From Saccharothrix syringae (GTDB lineage Bacteria; Actinomycetota; Actinomycetes; Mycobacteriales; Pseudonocardiaceae): a DNA stretch of 64,000 bases. The notes under the pieces were generated by a model. The model was not told the DNA's origin, did not search any database, and saw only the letters and a list, made by a program, of their open reading frames with translations. Both the position numbers and the translations under genes were made by a program. Where the stretch lies: NCBI RefSeq assembly GCF_009498035.1, contig NZ_CP034550.1:1612001-1676000 (forward strand). Direction: 5' to 3'. Shown here piece after piece: positions 33,684-42,074 of this stretch (positions are counted from its first letter, which is position 1; each line of letters starts with the position of its first letter).

Positions 33684-34490
33684 TCAGGACCAGATGACCG
33701 TGGAACCGGCGGTGGTGAAAGCGATGAAGAACGAGAGCGAGAGCCGCCGGGTCCCGGGCGGGCACGGTTCGACCCGGTGGTAGTTGCGCGAGTTGAACAG
33801 CACCGCCGTGCCCAGGGCGGGCTCGACCACGGCCGGTTCGTCGTCGTCGAGCAGGTCGTCGGCGTAGCCGAAGCCGCGCCGGTGCCGCTCGTCGGTCGCC
33901 GCCCACCGCCGGTCCCAGACCAGGGTGCGGCCGCCCTCGCCGGCGTCGGTGAGGAAGAGGTTGAACGCGAGCTGCCCGGTGACGGTGGTCGACAGCAGGT
34001 TCGCGGGGTACTCCAGCCGGACGTCGTCCCAGTGCGGCAGCGTGCCCTGGTCGATGGCGCGCAGGATGCCCCAGTGCAGCATCCGTCCCTCGGCCGTCTT
34101 CGCAGGTCGCACCGGTCGGCCGAACAGCTCGGCGAACCTGCGCGGCACGAACTCGCGCAGCTCGCGCAGGCACGGCAGGCGCTCGCACGCCGCGGCCGCG
34201 TCCGCGCGGGCGAGCCAGTAGTCCTCGGACAGCGCGCCGCCGACCCGGTGCTCGTTGAGCGTCGGGCCGAACCGCTGCGCGGGGATGACGTAGCGGGACG
34301 CGTCGTACTCCCCGAACGCCGACTCCCCGAACGCCGTCTCGTCGAAGACCGAGGCCACCGCCCGGCACAGCCCCTCGGCCGCGAAGCCGGTGACCCGCAG
34401 CGCGGCCAGGTCGCCGAGCAGGAGGGCGTGCAGGTCGTCGGTCGAGGTCTCCGCGGCGGTGCACGTCTTGACCCTGCGGTGATCGCCCAT
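33684..34490 (-). CDS. 2-oxoglutarate/Fe(II)-dependent oxygenase (prolyl-4-hydroxylase-like)
   Basis: 268 aa. The double-stranded beta-helix iron site is visible: LPHWDDVRLEYPAN (His-x-Asp, about 160) and NSRNYHRVEPCPPGTRRLSL (distal His, then the Arg that binds 2-oxoglutarate). TVTGQLAFNLFLTDAGEGG matches the usual strand between them. ATG 34490 with GGAGGA about 9 nt upstream is preferred over a start at 34532. It could hydroxylate an amino acid or a peptide; the substrate is unknown. It sits 44 bp upstream of the YbaK gene, likely as an operon. Confidence 0.8.
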   Translation of the reverse strand: MGDHRRVKTCTAAETSTDDLHALLLGDLAALRVTGFAAEGLCRAVASVFDETAFGESAFGEYDASRYVIPAQRFGPTLNEHRVGGALSEDYWLARADAAAACERLPCLRELREFVPRRFAELFGRPVRPAKTAEGRMLHWGILRAIDQGTLPHWDDVRLEYPANLLSTTVTGQLAFNLFLTDAGEGGRTLVWDRRWAATDERHRRGFGYADDLLDDDEPAVVEPALGTAVLFNSRNYHRVEPCPPGTRRLSLSFFIAFTTAGSTVIWS

Positions 34491-34804
34491 TTCGCACGTC
34501 CTCCGCGTCCGACGTCGCCTTTCAGCGAACACCGCCCGCGGTAAAGGTGTCCAGGGGCCAACGGGCCCAACCCGGGTGGACCGCCGGGGGTGGTCGATCC
34601 AGTGGTCGGAATTCTTTTCCGGGTGTCGGAGAATGATTTCCGCACCGTTCCGCGGAACTGCGGTGCGCCGCGGTCCCGCCCGGATCGGCCCGGCACCCGC
34701 GCCCGGTCGGCCGGGCCGCGCGGCGGGGCATTAGGGGTGGTTAACGCGTCCCCTCATGTGGCACACCCCTGTCCCGGGGCCCCGCCGGCCCGTAGCGTGT
34801 CGCC
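34491..34804. other. Divergent gene-free region
   Basis: About 314 bp between the oxygenase gene (minus) and the small membrane protein (plus). It contains an AT-richer patch around 34610-34640 that may hold a minus-strand promoter. No gene, RNA or clear operator seen. Confidence 0.4.
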
Positions 34805-35098
34805 ATGTCGCCCAGGATCGTCACCGTGGTGATCGGTGTCGCGTTCTTGCTGGCCGGTCTGCTGATCATGCTGCTGCCCCTGACCACCGGCTCGCCCTCC
34901 GGGGTGTCCGTGGCCTGCGGCAACTCCGTGGGCATGGGGTTCGACGAGCTCGCGGTGCGGGCCGAGGGCCCCGCGTTCGTCGAGATCTGCGGCCGGCTCC
35001 GGGTGGAGCGGTTGGCGTGGGCCGCTCCGGTCGCGGTGTTCGGCGTGCTGCTCCTCGCGGGTGCCGCGCTGCTGCGGAGGAGGCGTTCGCCCGCGTGA
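34805..35098 (+). CDS. Small two-TM membrane protein
   Basis: 97 aa. TM1 is IVTVVIGVAFLLAGLLIMLLP, an external loop of about 45 residues has two Cys (VACGNS, VEICGRL) that could form a disulfide, and TM2 is WAAPVAVFGVLLLAGAALL with a basic cytoplasmic tail. ATG start. No family recognised. It precedes the saccharopine-dehydrogenase-like gene by 37 bp. Confidence 0.65.
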   Translation: MSPRIVTVVIGVAFLLAGLLIMLLPLTTGSPSGVSVACGNSVGMGFDELAVRAEGPAFVEICGRLRVERLAWAAPVAVFGVLLLAGAALLRRRRSPA

Positions 35099-35135
35099 GG
35101 TCGCGCGAGTTGTTACCCATTGGTAGGTTCACCGC

Positions 35136-36167
35136 GTGCGGTGGATGGTCTACGGGGTGAGCGGGTTCACCGGGGAGCTGGTGGCCCGGTTGGCGGTCGA
35201 GCGCGGGGAACGGCCGGTGCTCGCCGGGCGGTCCGCGGAGAAGGTCGGGCCGCTGGCCCGTGAGCTGGGGCTGGAGCACCGCGTCTTCGCGCTCGGTGAC
35301 GCCGCCGGCGCGCTGGGGGACGTCGACGTCGTCGCCCACTGCGCCGGGCCGTTCTCGGCCACCTCGCGGCCCATGGTGGACGCCTGCCTGGCCACCGGCA
35401 CGCACTACCTCGACATCACCGGCGAGATCGACGTGTTCGAGGCGGTGGCCGCGCGCGACCGCGAGGCCCGGGACGCCGGCGTGGTGCTGCTGCCCGGCAT
35501 CGGCTTCGACGTGGTGCCCACCGACTGCGTCGCGGCGATGCTGAAGCGGGCGCTGCCCACGGCCACCCACCTCGACCTGGCGTTCGTCACCGGGGGCGGC
35601 GCCAGCGCGGGCACGGCGCGCACCGCGGTGGAGGGCTCGGCGTTCGGCGGGCGCGCCCGGGTCGACGGCGTGATCCGCACCGTGCCGCTCGCGCACCGGC
35701 GGCGGGTCGCCCACTTCCGGGACCGCCCCCGCGCCGTCGGCGCCATCCCGTGGGGCGACGTCAGCACCGCCCACCGCTCCACCGGCATCCCCAACGTCAC
35801 CACGTTCACCCCGCTGCCCGCGCTGCTCGGCAGGCTCCAGCCGCTCGCCGCGCCGCTGCTGCGCACGCCGTGGGCCCAGCGCGTCGGCAGGGACCTGGCC
35901 GGGCGCGTCGCCGGGCCGGACGAGCGCACCCGCCGCACCACCGGCTGCGAGGTCTTCGGCGAGGTCTGGGACGCCGACGGCAACCGCTTCCGGGCCGCGC
36001 TGAGCGGGCCCAACGCCTACGACCTGACCGCCGACTCGGTGGTCGAGGCGGTCCACCGGCTGCCCGCGGTGCCGCCCGGCGCGCACACGCCGTCCAGCGC
36101 CTTCGGCTCCGACTACGTCCGGGCGCTGGACGGCGTGGTGGTCAGCGGCCCGACAGCAGCGAGGTGA
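35136..36167 (+). CDS. Saccharopine dehydrogenase-like / trans-acting enoyl reductase family protein
   Basis: 343 aa NAD(P)-binding oxidoreductase. The N-terminal Rossmann motif is [20 protein letters not shown], followed by LAGRSAEKV and [41 protein letters not shown] and [18 protein letters not shown] are typical of the actinobacterial group that includes mycobacterial trans-acting enoyl reductase. GTG start. The 3' end overlaps lipA (convergent) by 26 bp. Substrate unknown. Confidence 0.82.
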   Translation: MRWMVYGVSGFTGELVARLAVERGERPVLAGRSAEKVGPLARELGLEHRVFALGDAAGALGDVDVVAHCAGPFSATSRPMVDACLATGTHYLDITGEIDVFEAVAARDREARDAGVVLLPGIGFDVVPTDCVAAMLKRALPTATHLDLAFVTGGGASAGTARTAVEGSAFGGRARVDGVIRTVPLAHRRRVAHFRDRPRAVGAIPWGDVSTAHRSTGIPNVTTFTPLPALLGRLQPLAAPLLRTPWAQRVGRDLAGRVAGPDERTRRTTGCEVFGEVWDADGNRFRAALSGPNAYDLTADSVVEAVHRLPAVPPGAHTPSSAFGSDYVRALDGVVVSGPTAAR

Positions 36168-37146
36168 CCTCCTGCGCCGCGCCGCCGGCCTCCAGCAGGT
36201 GGCGCAGCTGCTCGGGCAGCACGTCGCCGCGCTTCTGCACGGCCTGCGCGTAGAGCCGGCCCGCGCGGTAGGACGAGCGCACCAGCGGACCCGCCATGAC
36301 GCCGGAGAAGCCGATGGCCTCGGCGGTCTCCTTGTGCGTGACGAACTCCTCCGGCTTGACCCAGCGCTCCACCGGGTGGTGGCGGGGCGAGGGGCGCAGG
36401 TACTGCGTGATGGTGATGATCTCGCAGCCCGCGTCGTGCAGGTCCGACAGCGCCTCGGTGACCTCGTCCGGCGTCTCGCCCATGCCCAGGATCAGGTTGG
36501 ACTTGGTCACCAGCCCGGCCTCGCGGGCGGCGGTCAGCACCTCCAGCGACCGCTCGTAGCGGAACGCCGGCCGGATGCGCTTGAAGATCCGCGGCACGGT
36601 CTCCAGGTTGTGCGCCAGCACCTCGGGCCGCGAGGCGAAGACCTCGGCCAGCTGCTCGGGCACCGCGTTGAAGTCCGGGATCAGCAGCTCGACGCCCGTG
36701 CCCGGGTTCAGCTCGTGGATCTGCCGGACGGTCTCCGCGTACAGCCACGCGCCGCCGTCGGGCAGGTCGTCGCGCGCGACACCGGTCACGGTCGAGTACC
36801 GCAGGCCCATGGCCTGCACCGACTCCGCCACCCGCCGCGGTTCGTCGCGGTCCAGGTCGGCGGGCTTGCCCGTGTCGATCTGGCAGAAGTCGCAGCGCCG
36901 GGTGCACTGCTCGCCGCCGATCAGGAACGTGGCCTCGCGGTCTTCCCAGCACTCGTAGATGTTGGGACAACCGGCTTCCTCGCACACCGTGTGCAGGCCC
37001 TCGCGCTTGACCAGGCCCTTGAGCTCCCGGTACTCGGGGCCCATCTTCGCCTTGGTCTTGATCCACGAGGGCTTCTTCTCGATGGGCGTTTGGCTGTTGC
37101 GGACTTCCAGCCGCAACAACTTCCGACCTTCAGGTACGACGGTCAC
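36142..37146 (-). CDS. lipA: Lipoyl synthase
   Basis: 334 aa radical-SAM enzyme that inserts two sulfurs into the octanoyl chain on E2 and GcvH lipoyl domains. Both Fe-S clusters are visible: the auxiliary one in [13 protein letters not shown] and the radical-SAM CxxxCxxC in [11 protein letters not shown]. The C-terminal [11 protein letters not shown] carries the Ser ligand of the auxiliary cluster. GTG start with no clear ribosome site, possibly leaderless. lipB is 5 kb to the right instead of adjacent as in mycobacteria. Confidence 0.96.
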   Translation of the reverse strand: MTVVPEGRKLLRLEVRNSQTPIEKKPSWIKTKAKMGPEYRELKGLVKREGLHTVCEEAGCPNIYECWEDREATFLIGGEQCTRRCDFCQIDTGKPADLDRDEPRRVAESVQAMGLRYSTVTGVARDDLPDGGAWLYAETVRQIHELNPGTGVELLIPDFNAVPEQLAEVFASRPEVLAHNLETVPRIFKRIRPAFRYERSLEVLTAAREAGLVTKSNLILGMGETPDEVTEALSDLHDAGCEIITITQYLRPSPRHHPVERWVKPEEFVTHKETAEAIGFSGVMAGPLVRSSYRAGRLYAQAVQKRGDVLPEQLRHLLEAGGAAQEVTSLLSGR

Positions 37147-37161
37147 GACACCGACTTTACG

Positions 37162-38088
37162 TCACGCCGGGTCGGGTTCCACGCCCGTGAGCTTGGCCGT
37201 CAGGTCCCACAGCCGGCTCGCCGCGAGCTCGTCGCGGGAGGCGGCCGTCGACCACGCCGGCCCGGGGTGGCCGAACATACCGCGCAGCCCGCTGGGGCCG
37301 TAGTAGCCGCCGGGTTCGACCCCCGGCGCGGTGGCCGCGTAGAGCTGCGGCAACGCGCCCTTCTCCACCGGCTGCGAGAACAGGTTGCCGATCTTGGCGC
37401 CCAGGCCGATCAGCGGGTTGCCGCGGGAGCGGGCCGTGTTGGCGCTCAGCTCGGTCGCGGTGACGCCGGGGTGGGCGGCGACCGAGGTCACGTCCAGGCC
37501 GGCGGCGCGGGCCCGGCGGTCCAGCTCCCTGGCGAACAGCAGGTTGGCGAGCTTGGACTGGGCGTAGGCGGGCCAGGCGCGGTACCGGCGCACCTCGTAG
37601 TCGGGGTCGGCCAGGTCGACCGAGCCCGCCTGGTGGGCCAGGCTGGACACGGTGACCACCCGCGCGCCCGGCCGCGTGCGCAGCGCGGGCATGAGCAGCC
37701 ACGTCAGCGCGGCGTGCCCCAGGTGGTTGGTGCCGAACTGGCGCTCGAAGCCGTCGGCGGTGCGCCCCAGCGGCACCGCCATCACACCGGCGTTGTTGAT
37801 CAGCAGGTCCAGCGCGTCACCGGTGCGCTCGCGCACCGCCTTGGCGGCCGCGCGCACGGAGGACAGGTCGGCCAGGTCCAGCCGCACCAGCTCGGCACTG
37901 GCGCCCGCCGCGAGCACGCGCTCCAGCGCGCGCTGCCCGCGCTCGGGGGACCGGCAGGCCAGCAGGACGTGCGCGCCCCGCGCGCCGAGCACTTCGGCCG
38001 TGCGCAGGCCCAGCCCCGAGTTCGCGCCGGTCACCAGCGCGGTGCGACCGGTCTGGTCGGGGATGTCGGCCTCGGTCCACTTCGCCAT
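37162..38088 (-). CDS. Short-chain dehydrogenase/reductase
   Basis: 308 aa. TGANSGLGLRTAEVLGARGA is the cofactor motif, NNAGVMAVP the central strand, VSSLAHQ carries the catalytic Ser, and WPAYAQSKLANLLFA the Tyr-x-x-x-Lys. It resembles the retinol-dehydrogenase-like SDRs common in actinomycetes. I chose ATG 38088 over GTG 38097. It begins 19 bp after the stop of the gene at 38108, so the two likely share an operon controlled by the adjacent TetR. Confidence 0.88.
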   Translation of the reverse strand: MAKWTEADIPDQTGRTALVTGANSGLGLRTAEVLGARGAHVLLACRSPERGQRALERVLAAGASAELVRLDLADLSSVRAAAKAVRERTGDALDLLINNAGVMAVPLGRTADGFERQFGTNHLGHAALTWLLMPALRTRPGARVVTVSSLAHQAGSVDLADPDYEVRRYRAWPAYAQSKLANLLFARELDRRARAAGLDVTSVAAHPGVTATELSANTARSRGNPLIGLGAKIGNLFSQPVEKGALPQLYAATAPGVEPGGYYGPSGLRGMFGHPGPAWSTAASRDELAASRLWDLTAKLTGVEPDPA

Positions 38089-38107
38089 GGTCGACACCTA
38101 ACCGGGG

Positions 38108-38569
38108 TCAGGCGCTCTTCGCCAGCCTGCGGTGGCGGCCCGGCACGACGGTCCGCGGCGAGGTGCGGATCAGCCGCTCGAACGCCGCGCCCACCCGGGC
38201 GATCTCGTCGGCGGGCTCGGACAGCTCGGCCAGGCCCGCGGTCAGCGCCAGCACGCGGTGCTCGCGCTCGACGGCCTCGCCGGAGGTCAGGTGCGCGTCC
38301 AGCACGGCGCGCAGCACCGGCTGCTCGGCGGCCAGCGCCTGCCACGTGCGGGTGACGACGTCCACCCGGTCGGCGGAGGTGTCCTCCAGCGCGACGCCGA
38401 GGCGCCCGGTGAGCTGCCGCATCCACCGGTAGTGCAGGGCGAGGAGCAGTTCGCCCTCGTCGGAGAACAGGTCGCGGTCGAAGGTCAGCGGTGCACCGGG
38501 GGCGTCGGCCGCGGCGCGGAGCACGGCGTCCAGGGCGTCCCGGCGTCGGTAGAAGTCGGTCCAGCTCAT
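38108..38569 (-). CDS. Conserved hypothetical protein, divergent from TetR regulator
   Basis: 153 aa, soluble and helical: TDFYRRRDALDAVLRAAADA, GELLLALHYRWMRQLTGRLG and AVEREHRVLALTAGLAELSE. ATG 38569 has GGAGG about 9 nt upstream; a longer frame to 38650 would run through the operator region and is rejected. It is probably the first gene of the TetR-controlled unit that continues into the SDR gene. Function not recognised. Confidence 0.7.
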   Translation of the reverse strand: MSWTDFYRRRDALDAVLRAAADAPGAPLTFDRDLFSDEGELLLALHYRWMRQLTGRLGVALEDTSADRVDVVTRTWQALAAEQPVLRAVLDAHLTSGEAVEREHRVLALTAGLAELSEPADEIARVGAAFERLIRTSPRTVVPGRHRRLAKSA

Positions 38570-38619
38570 CTTCACGCCTCCTCTCTCGTGGTGACCGGGC
38601 TCATACCTCGGGTCTTCCA

Positions 38620-38675
38620 CATACCGTCGGTATGGCCACGACTCGAACATACCACGAGTACGTACCGTCGGTATG
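38620..38675. promoter_or_regulatory. Two TetR-type operator palindromes
   Basis: CATACCGTCGGTATG at 38620-38634 and GTACCGTCGGTATG at 38662-38675 share the core TACCGTCGGTA, 42 bp (four turns) apart, between divergent genes. An extra ATACC half-site lies near 38603. These fit autoregulation by the adjacent TetR protein and repression of the 38108-38569 gene. Confidence 0.75.
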
Positions 38676-38694
38676 TCGTACCGTTGTGAACGTG

Positions 38695-39387
38695 GTGACA
38701 GTGCGGTCGAGGCGGTTGGAGTACTCCGAGTCCACGAGGCAGGCCCTCGTGGACAGCGCCGTGGAGCTGTTCACCAAACGCGGTTACGCGGGCACTTCGC
38801 TGGACGAGGTGGCCAAGCGGGCGCGCCTGACCAAGGGGGCGCTCTACCACCACTTCAGCGGCAAGCAGGCGTTGTTCGAGGCCGCCTTCGACTCGGTCGA
38901 GAACGACTTCGTGCTCAAGCTCACCGAGATCGTCAGCGCGCCCGGCGACCCGTGGGACACCGCCATAGCGGGGCTGCGCGCGTACGTGCGGGTGTGCCTG
39001 GAGCCGCCCTACCAGCGGATCGTCGTCCACGAGGCGCCGGTGGTGATGGGGTGGGAGCGCTGGCGGGAGGCCGAGGAGCACTTCAGCTTCGGGCTGCTGC
39101 GCTCGACCATCGAGGTGCTGGTGGAGTCGGGTGAGCTGGAGCAGCTGCCGGTGGAGACGATGACCCGGCTGCTGTTCGGCGCGCTGTCGGCGGGGGCGAG
39201 CACCATCGCCGGCGCGGCCGACCCGCGCAAGGCCAGCGCGGAGGTCGAGCGGACCATCGTGCGGGTGGTCGAGGGGCTGCGGGTGCGCGAGGACGGGCAC
39301 GGCGAGGGGCGTGCGGAGGGGCGCGGCGAGGACGGTCGGCGCGAGGACACCGCCCGGCGCGAGAGCAGGCGCTCCCGCCGCCGCTGA
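38695..39387 (+). CDS. TetR/AcrR family transcriptional regulator
   Basis: 230 aa. The N-terminal HTH is ALVDSAVELFTKRGYAGTSL followed by DEVAKRARLTKGALYHHFSG. The C-terminal ligand domain has YQRIVVHEAPVVMGWERW, then a very charged Arg/Glu/Gly tail. Several GTG codons (38692, 38695, 38701) are possible starts with no ribosome site, so the mRNA may be leaderless. Two palindromes sit immediately upstream. Likely targets are itself and the divergent hypothetical/SDR operon. Confidence 0.88.
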   Translation: MTVRSRRLEYSESTRQALVDSAVELFTKRGYAGTSLDEVAKRARLTKGALYHHFSGKQALFEAAFDSVENDFVLKLTEIVSAPGDPWDTAIAGLRAYVRVCLEPPYQRIVVHEAPVVMGWERWREAEEHFSFGLLRSTIEVLVESGELEQLPVETMTRLLFGALSAGASTIAGAADPRKASAEVERTIVRVVEGLRVREDGHGEGRAEGRGEDGRREDTARRESRRSRRR

Positions 39388-39397
39388 CGGCTCCACG

Positions 39398-39520
39398 GCA
39401 CCGGCCGCTCAGTTTCGGCCGCTCAGTCTCGGTCGCCCGCTCCCGGCCGCTCAGTCCGGCCGCCCAGTCCCGCTCGCCCAGCCCTGGCCGCTCAGCCCCG
39501 GCCGTCCAGCCCCGGTCACT
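39398..39520. repeat. Degenerate tandem repeat
   Basis: About eight imperfect copies of a 13-16 bp unit of the form CGGCCGCTCAGTCC, with variants CGCCCAG and CGTCCAG, in the gap between the TetR gene and the luciferase-like gene. Non-coding; possibly slippage-derived. Confidence 0.6.
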
Positions 39521-39586
39521 CGCCGTCCACCTCCTCCAAGACGCTCGAATCGCGGCCACGCCACCGGGCCGATTAGCGTGGGCGCG

Positions 39587-40519
39587 GTGGAACTCCGCAT
39601 CTTCACCGAACCCCAGCAGGGGGCCTCCTACGACGACCTGCTGGCCGTGGCGCGCACCGCCGAGGCCGCGGGTTACGGGGCTTTCTTCCGCTCCGACCAC
39701 TACCTGAAGATGGGCGACGTCGACGGCCTGCCCGGCCCGACCGACGCCTGGATCACCCTCGCCGGCCTGGCCCGCGACACCGAGCGCATCCGCCTGGGCA
39801 CCCTGATGACCGCCGCCACCTTCCGCCACCCCGGCCCGCTGGCCATCAGCGTCGCCCAGGTGGACCAGATGTCGGGCGGCCGGGTCGAGTTCGGCCTGGG
39901 CGCGGGCTGGTACGAGGAGGAGCACACCGCCTACGGCCTGCCGTTCCCGCCCACCGGCGAGCGCTTCGAGCGGTACGCCGAGCAGCTGGAGGTCGTCACC
40001 GGCCTGTGGAACACCCCGCCGGGTGAGACCTACTCCTTCGAGGGCAAGCACTACCGGCTCACCGACTCGCCCGCCCTGCCCAAGCCCGCCCACCGCATCC
40101 CGGTCCTGATCGGCGGCCTGGGGCCCAGGCGCACGCCCGCGCTGGCGGCCAGGCACGCCGACGAGTTCAACCTGCCCTTCGCCGACGCCGAGACCGCGGC
40201 GCAGCAGTTCGCCCGGGTCGAGGCCGCGTGCGAGGCCATCGGCCGGGACCCGGGCGAGATCACCCGCTCGGTCGCGCTGGTGGTGGCCATCGGCCGGGAC
40301 GACGCCGAGGTCGCGCGCCGCGCCGCCGCGATCGGCCGCGAGGTGGACGAGCTGAAGCGGAACGGCCTGGCCGGCACGCCGGCGGAGGTCGTGGACCGGC
40401 TCGGGCAGTGGCGGGAGAGGACCGCGGTCACCCGCGTCTACCTCCAGGTCCTGGACCTGGCCGACCTCGACCACGTCGAGTTCGTCGCGGCCGAGGTGGC
40501 GCCTCAGCTGCGCAGCTGA
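39587..40519 (+). CDS. LLM-class F420-dependent oxidoreductase
   Basis: 310 aa luciferase-like (TIM-barrel) flavin/F420 enzyme. Signatures: AEAAGYGAFFRSDHYLKMGD, RIRLGTLMTAATFRHPGPLA, DQMSGGRVEFGLGAGWYEEE and HRIPVLIGGLGPRRTPALAA. Most actinobacterial members of this subgroup use F420. GTG start with GATTAGCGT about 16 bp upstream and no clear ribosome site, so the message may be leaderless. It converges on the ArsR gene with a 16-bp overlap. Substrate unknown. Confidence 0.88.
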   Translation: MELRIFTEPQQGASYDDLLAVARTAEAAGYGAFFRSDHYLKMGDVDGLPGPTDAWITLAGLARDTERIRLGTLMTAATFRHPGPLAISVAQVDQMSGGRVEFGLGAGWYEEEHTAYGLPFPPTGERFERYAEQLEVVTGLWNTPPGETYSFEGKHYRLTDSPALPKPAHRIPVLIGGLGPRRTPALAARHADEFNLPFADAETAAQQFARVEAACEAIGRDPGEITRSVALVVAIGRDDAEVARRAAAIGREVDELKRNGLAGTPAEVVDRLGQWRERTAVTRVYLQVLDLADLDHVEFVAAEVAPQLRS

Positions 40520-40989
40520 CCGGCCACGTCCGAGGCGGCGGTGAGCAGGACGAGCACGGGGATCGCGGCGGCCGGCCGCAGCCGGTAGTTCCCGCGCTCG
40601 TCCTGCTCCACCACGCCGGACCCGGTGAGCGCCTTGAGGTGGTGGTACAGCCGTCCGGTCGACCCGAGCCGGGTCGCCTCCTGGAGCGCGGCGGCGGGTT
40701 GCGCGCCCTGGTCGAGCAGCGTGCGCACGATCTCCACCCGCGCCGGGTGCGCCAGCGCGGACAGCACCTCGACCCGGGGCCGGTCGGTCAGCGACAGCGC
40801 GTGCTCGGGCGTCACGTCGATGCGCCAGGACACCTGCCCGTCGCCGAACTCGACCCGGCCGCCGTAGCCGAACGTGCCGCCGCCACCGCCGTTGCCGGGC
40901 GGGTCGGCGGTCGCCCGCCCGTCGCCCTCCAGGGCGGCCACGCGCCGCTCCAGCTCGGCCAGCCGCTGCACCAGGTCCACCGCCGCCAT
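40504..40989 (-). CDS. ArsR-like winged-helix regulator
   Basis: 161 aa. An N-terminal coiled-coil-like helix (DLVQRLAELERRVAALEGD) and a Gly-rich linker precede the winged helix: LSALAHPARVEIVRTLLDQ, then ATRLGSTGRLYHHLKALTGS (recognition helix) and a VEQDERGNYRLRP wing. There is no metal-binding Cys motif in the HTH, so it is unlikely to be a metal sensor. It begins 1 bp after the stop of the beta-lactamase-like gene, which suggests co-regulation with that secreted protein. Confidence 0.82.
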   Translation of the reverse strand: MAAVDLVQRLAELERRVAALEGDGRATADPPGNGGGGGTFGYGGRVEFGDGQVSWRIDVTPEHALSLTDRPRVEVLSALAHPARVEIVRTLLDQGAQPAAALQEATRLGSTGRLYHHLKALTGSGVVEQDERGNYRLRPAAAIPVLVLLTAASDVAGQLRS

Positions 40990-40990
40990 C

Positions 40991-42013
40991 CTAGGAGAGG
41001 CTGACCTGGAATTCCCGGAGCACGCCGGGGTCGAGCAGGGCCTGGCGCACCAGCAGGACCAGCCGGTCCCCGGCCACGAACCGCGCCACGTCCAGCCCCC
41101 TGGTCAGCACGGCCGCGGTGCCCACGCGCCCGTCCGCCCACCGCACGCTCATGCCGACGGTGATCACGCCCGGCAGCGCGCCGCCCTTGAACCCGATGCC
41201 CGCCACGCCCGGCGGCAGCTCGCCCAGCGCGGCGCCCGCGCGTTCGAGGTGGTCCCGGGCGACGGGCACGTCGGTGAGCGCGCGGTGGATCCGGCTCAGC
41301 GCGACGGGGCTGCCCGCCCAGGTGGTGCCCGCCCACGCGGCCTGGCCGTCGTAGCCGGGCAGGGCCGGTATCCGGCCGATGACCTCCAGCTTGACCCGCG
41401 GGTCCCGGATGTACTGGGCCGCGCTGACCGGGCGGCCGAGGATGAGGTGCAGGAACTCGGTCAGGATCTCCGGCACGGGCGCGCCGGGCCGGCCGTACCG
41501 GGCGGCGGCGGCGCGCAGCACGCCCTCGCCCAGCCGGTGGCGCAGGAAGTCGGTGGCGGCGTTGTCGCTGAACCGGATCATCGACGCGACCACGTCGTCC
41601 AGCCGCACCCGCCGGTTCGGGTCGTCGGCGATGGTGTCGCCGGCGGACGGGATGCCCAGGGCGCGCAGGGACGCCGGGTGCGCGCCGCCGTCGAGCCCGA
41701 TGTAGTACTCCTCCCAGTCCCCGACGCGGACCTCCTCGTCGGGCCTGGCCGCACCGGTCGCCACGGCCTTCGCGTACCCGGCCAGGTGCACCACCTTCAC
41801 CGCCGAGGCCAGCGGCTGGGGTTCGGCCGCCCGGTGCGCCACCCGGCCGCCGCGGCCGTCGTCGAGCACGGCGGCCACGTGCTGCCGGTTGGCGCGCAAC
41901 CAGGCGAACCAGTCGTCCGGCTGCGCCAGGGCGCGACCGGTCGCGGCGGGCAGGAGCGCGACGGCGCCGGCCGCCCCGCACGCGCGGAGCACGTTCCGTC
42001 TGGACAGGAGCAC
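40991..42013 (-). CDS. Secreted class A beta-lactamase-like serine hydrolase
   Basis: 340 aa. The Tat-type signal is SRRNVLRACGAAGAVALLPA. The penicillin-recognising fold motifs are in order: SxxK in LASAVKVVHLAGYA, SDN in MIRFSDNAATDFL and KGG in GFKGGALPGVI. The Glu of the class A omega loop is not obvious, so beta-lactam hydrolysis is uncertain; a role in cell-wall turnover is possible. GTG start; the ribosome site GGGGAG lies in one arm of the 42021-42062 inverted repeat. Operon with the ArsR-like gene. Confidence 0.82.
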   Translation of the reverse strand: MLLSRRNVLRACGAAGAVALLPAATGRALAQPDDWFAWLRANRQHVAAVLDDGRGGRVAHRAAEPQPLASAVKVVHLAGYAKAVATGAARPDEEVRVGDWEEYYIGLDGGAHPASLRALGIPSAGDTIADDPNRRVRLDDVVASMIRFSDNAATDFLRHRLGEGVLRAAAARYGRPGAPVPEILTEFLHLILGRPVSAAQYIRDPRVKLEVIGRIPALPGYDGQAAWAGTTWAGSPVALSRIHRALTDVPVARDHLERAGAALGELPPGVAGIGFKGGALPGVITVGMSVRWADGRVGTAAVLTRGLDVARFVAGDRLVLLVRQALLDPGVLREFQVSLS

Positions 42014-42020
42014 GACGGAT

Positions 42021-42062
42021 CTCCCCTCTAGTTTTCCGTAATTCCGGAATAGTAGAGGGGAG
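42021..42062. promoter_or_regulatory. Long hairpin between lipB and the beta-lactamase-like gene
   Basis: Perfect 10-bp inverted repeat CTCCCCTCTA (42021-42030) with TAGAGGGGAG (42053-42062). The inner sequence is AT-rich and itself nearly palindromic (TTCCGTAATTCCGGAA). One arm contains the ribosome site of the gene starting at 42013. It may be an attenuator or RBS-masking structure, or the lipB terminator. Confidence 0.6.
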
Positions 42063-42074
42063 CGTCGCGCGGTG

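Noticed and set aside
22113..34804. Integrated plasmid or prophage at tRNA-Val
   Set aside because: No integrase, replication or phage structural gene, and no second copy of the tRNA 3' end was found.
39398..39520. Tandem array as a CRISPR or coding repeat
   Set aside because: Units of 13-16 bp without spacers, not a multiple of three and with no ribosome site.
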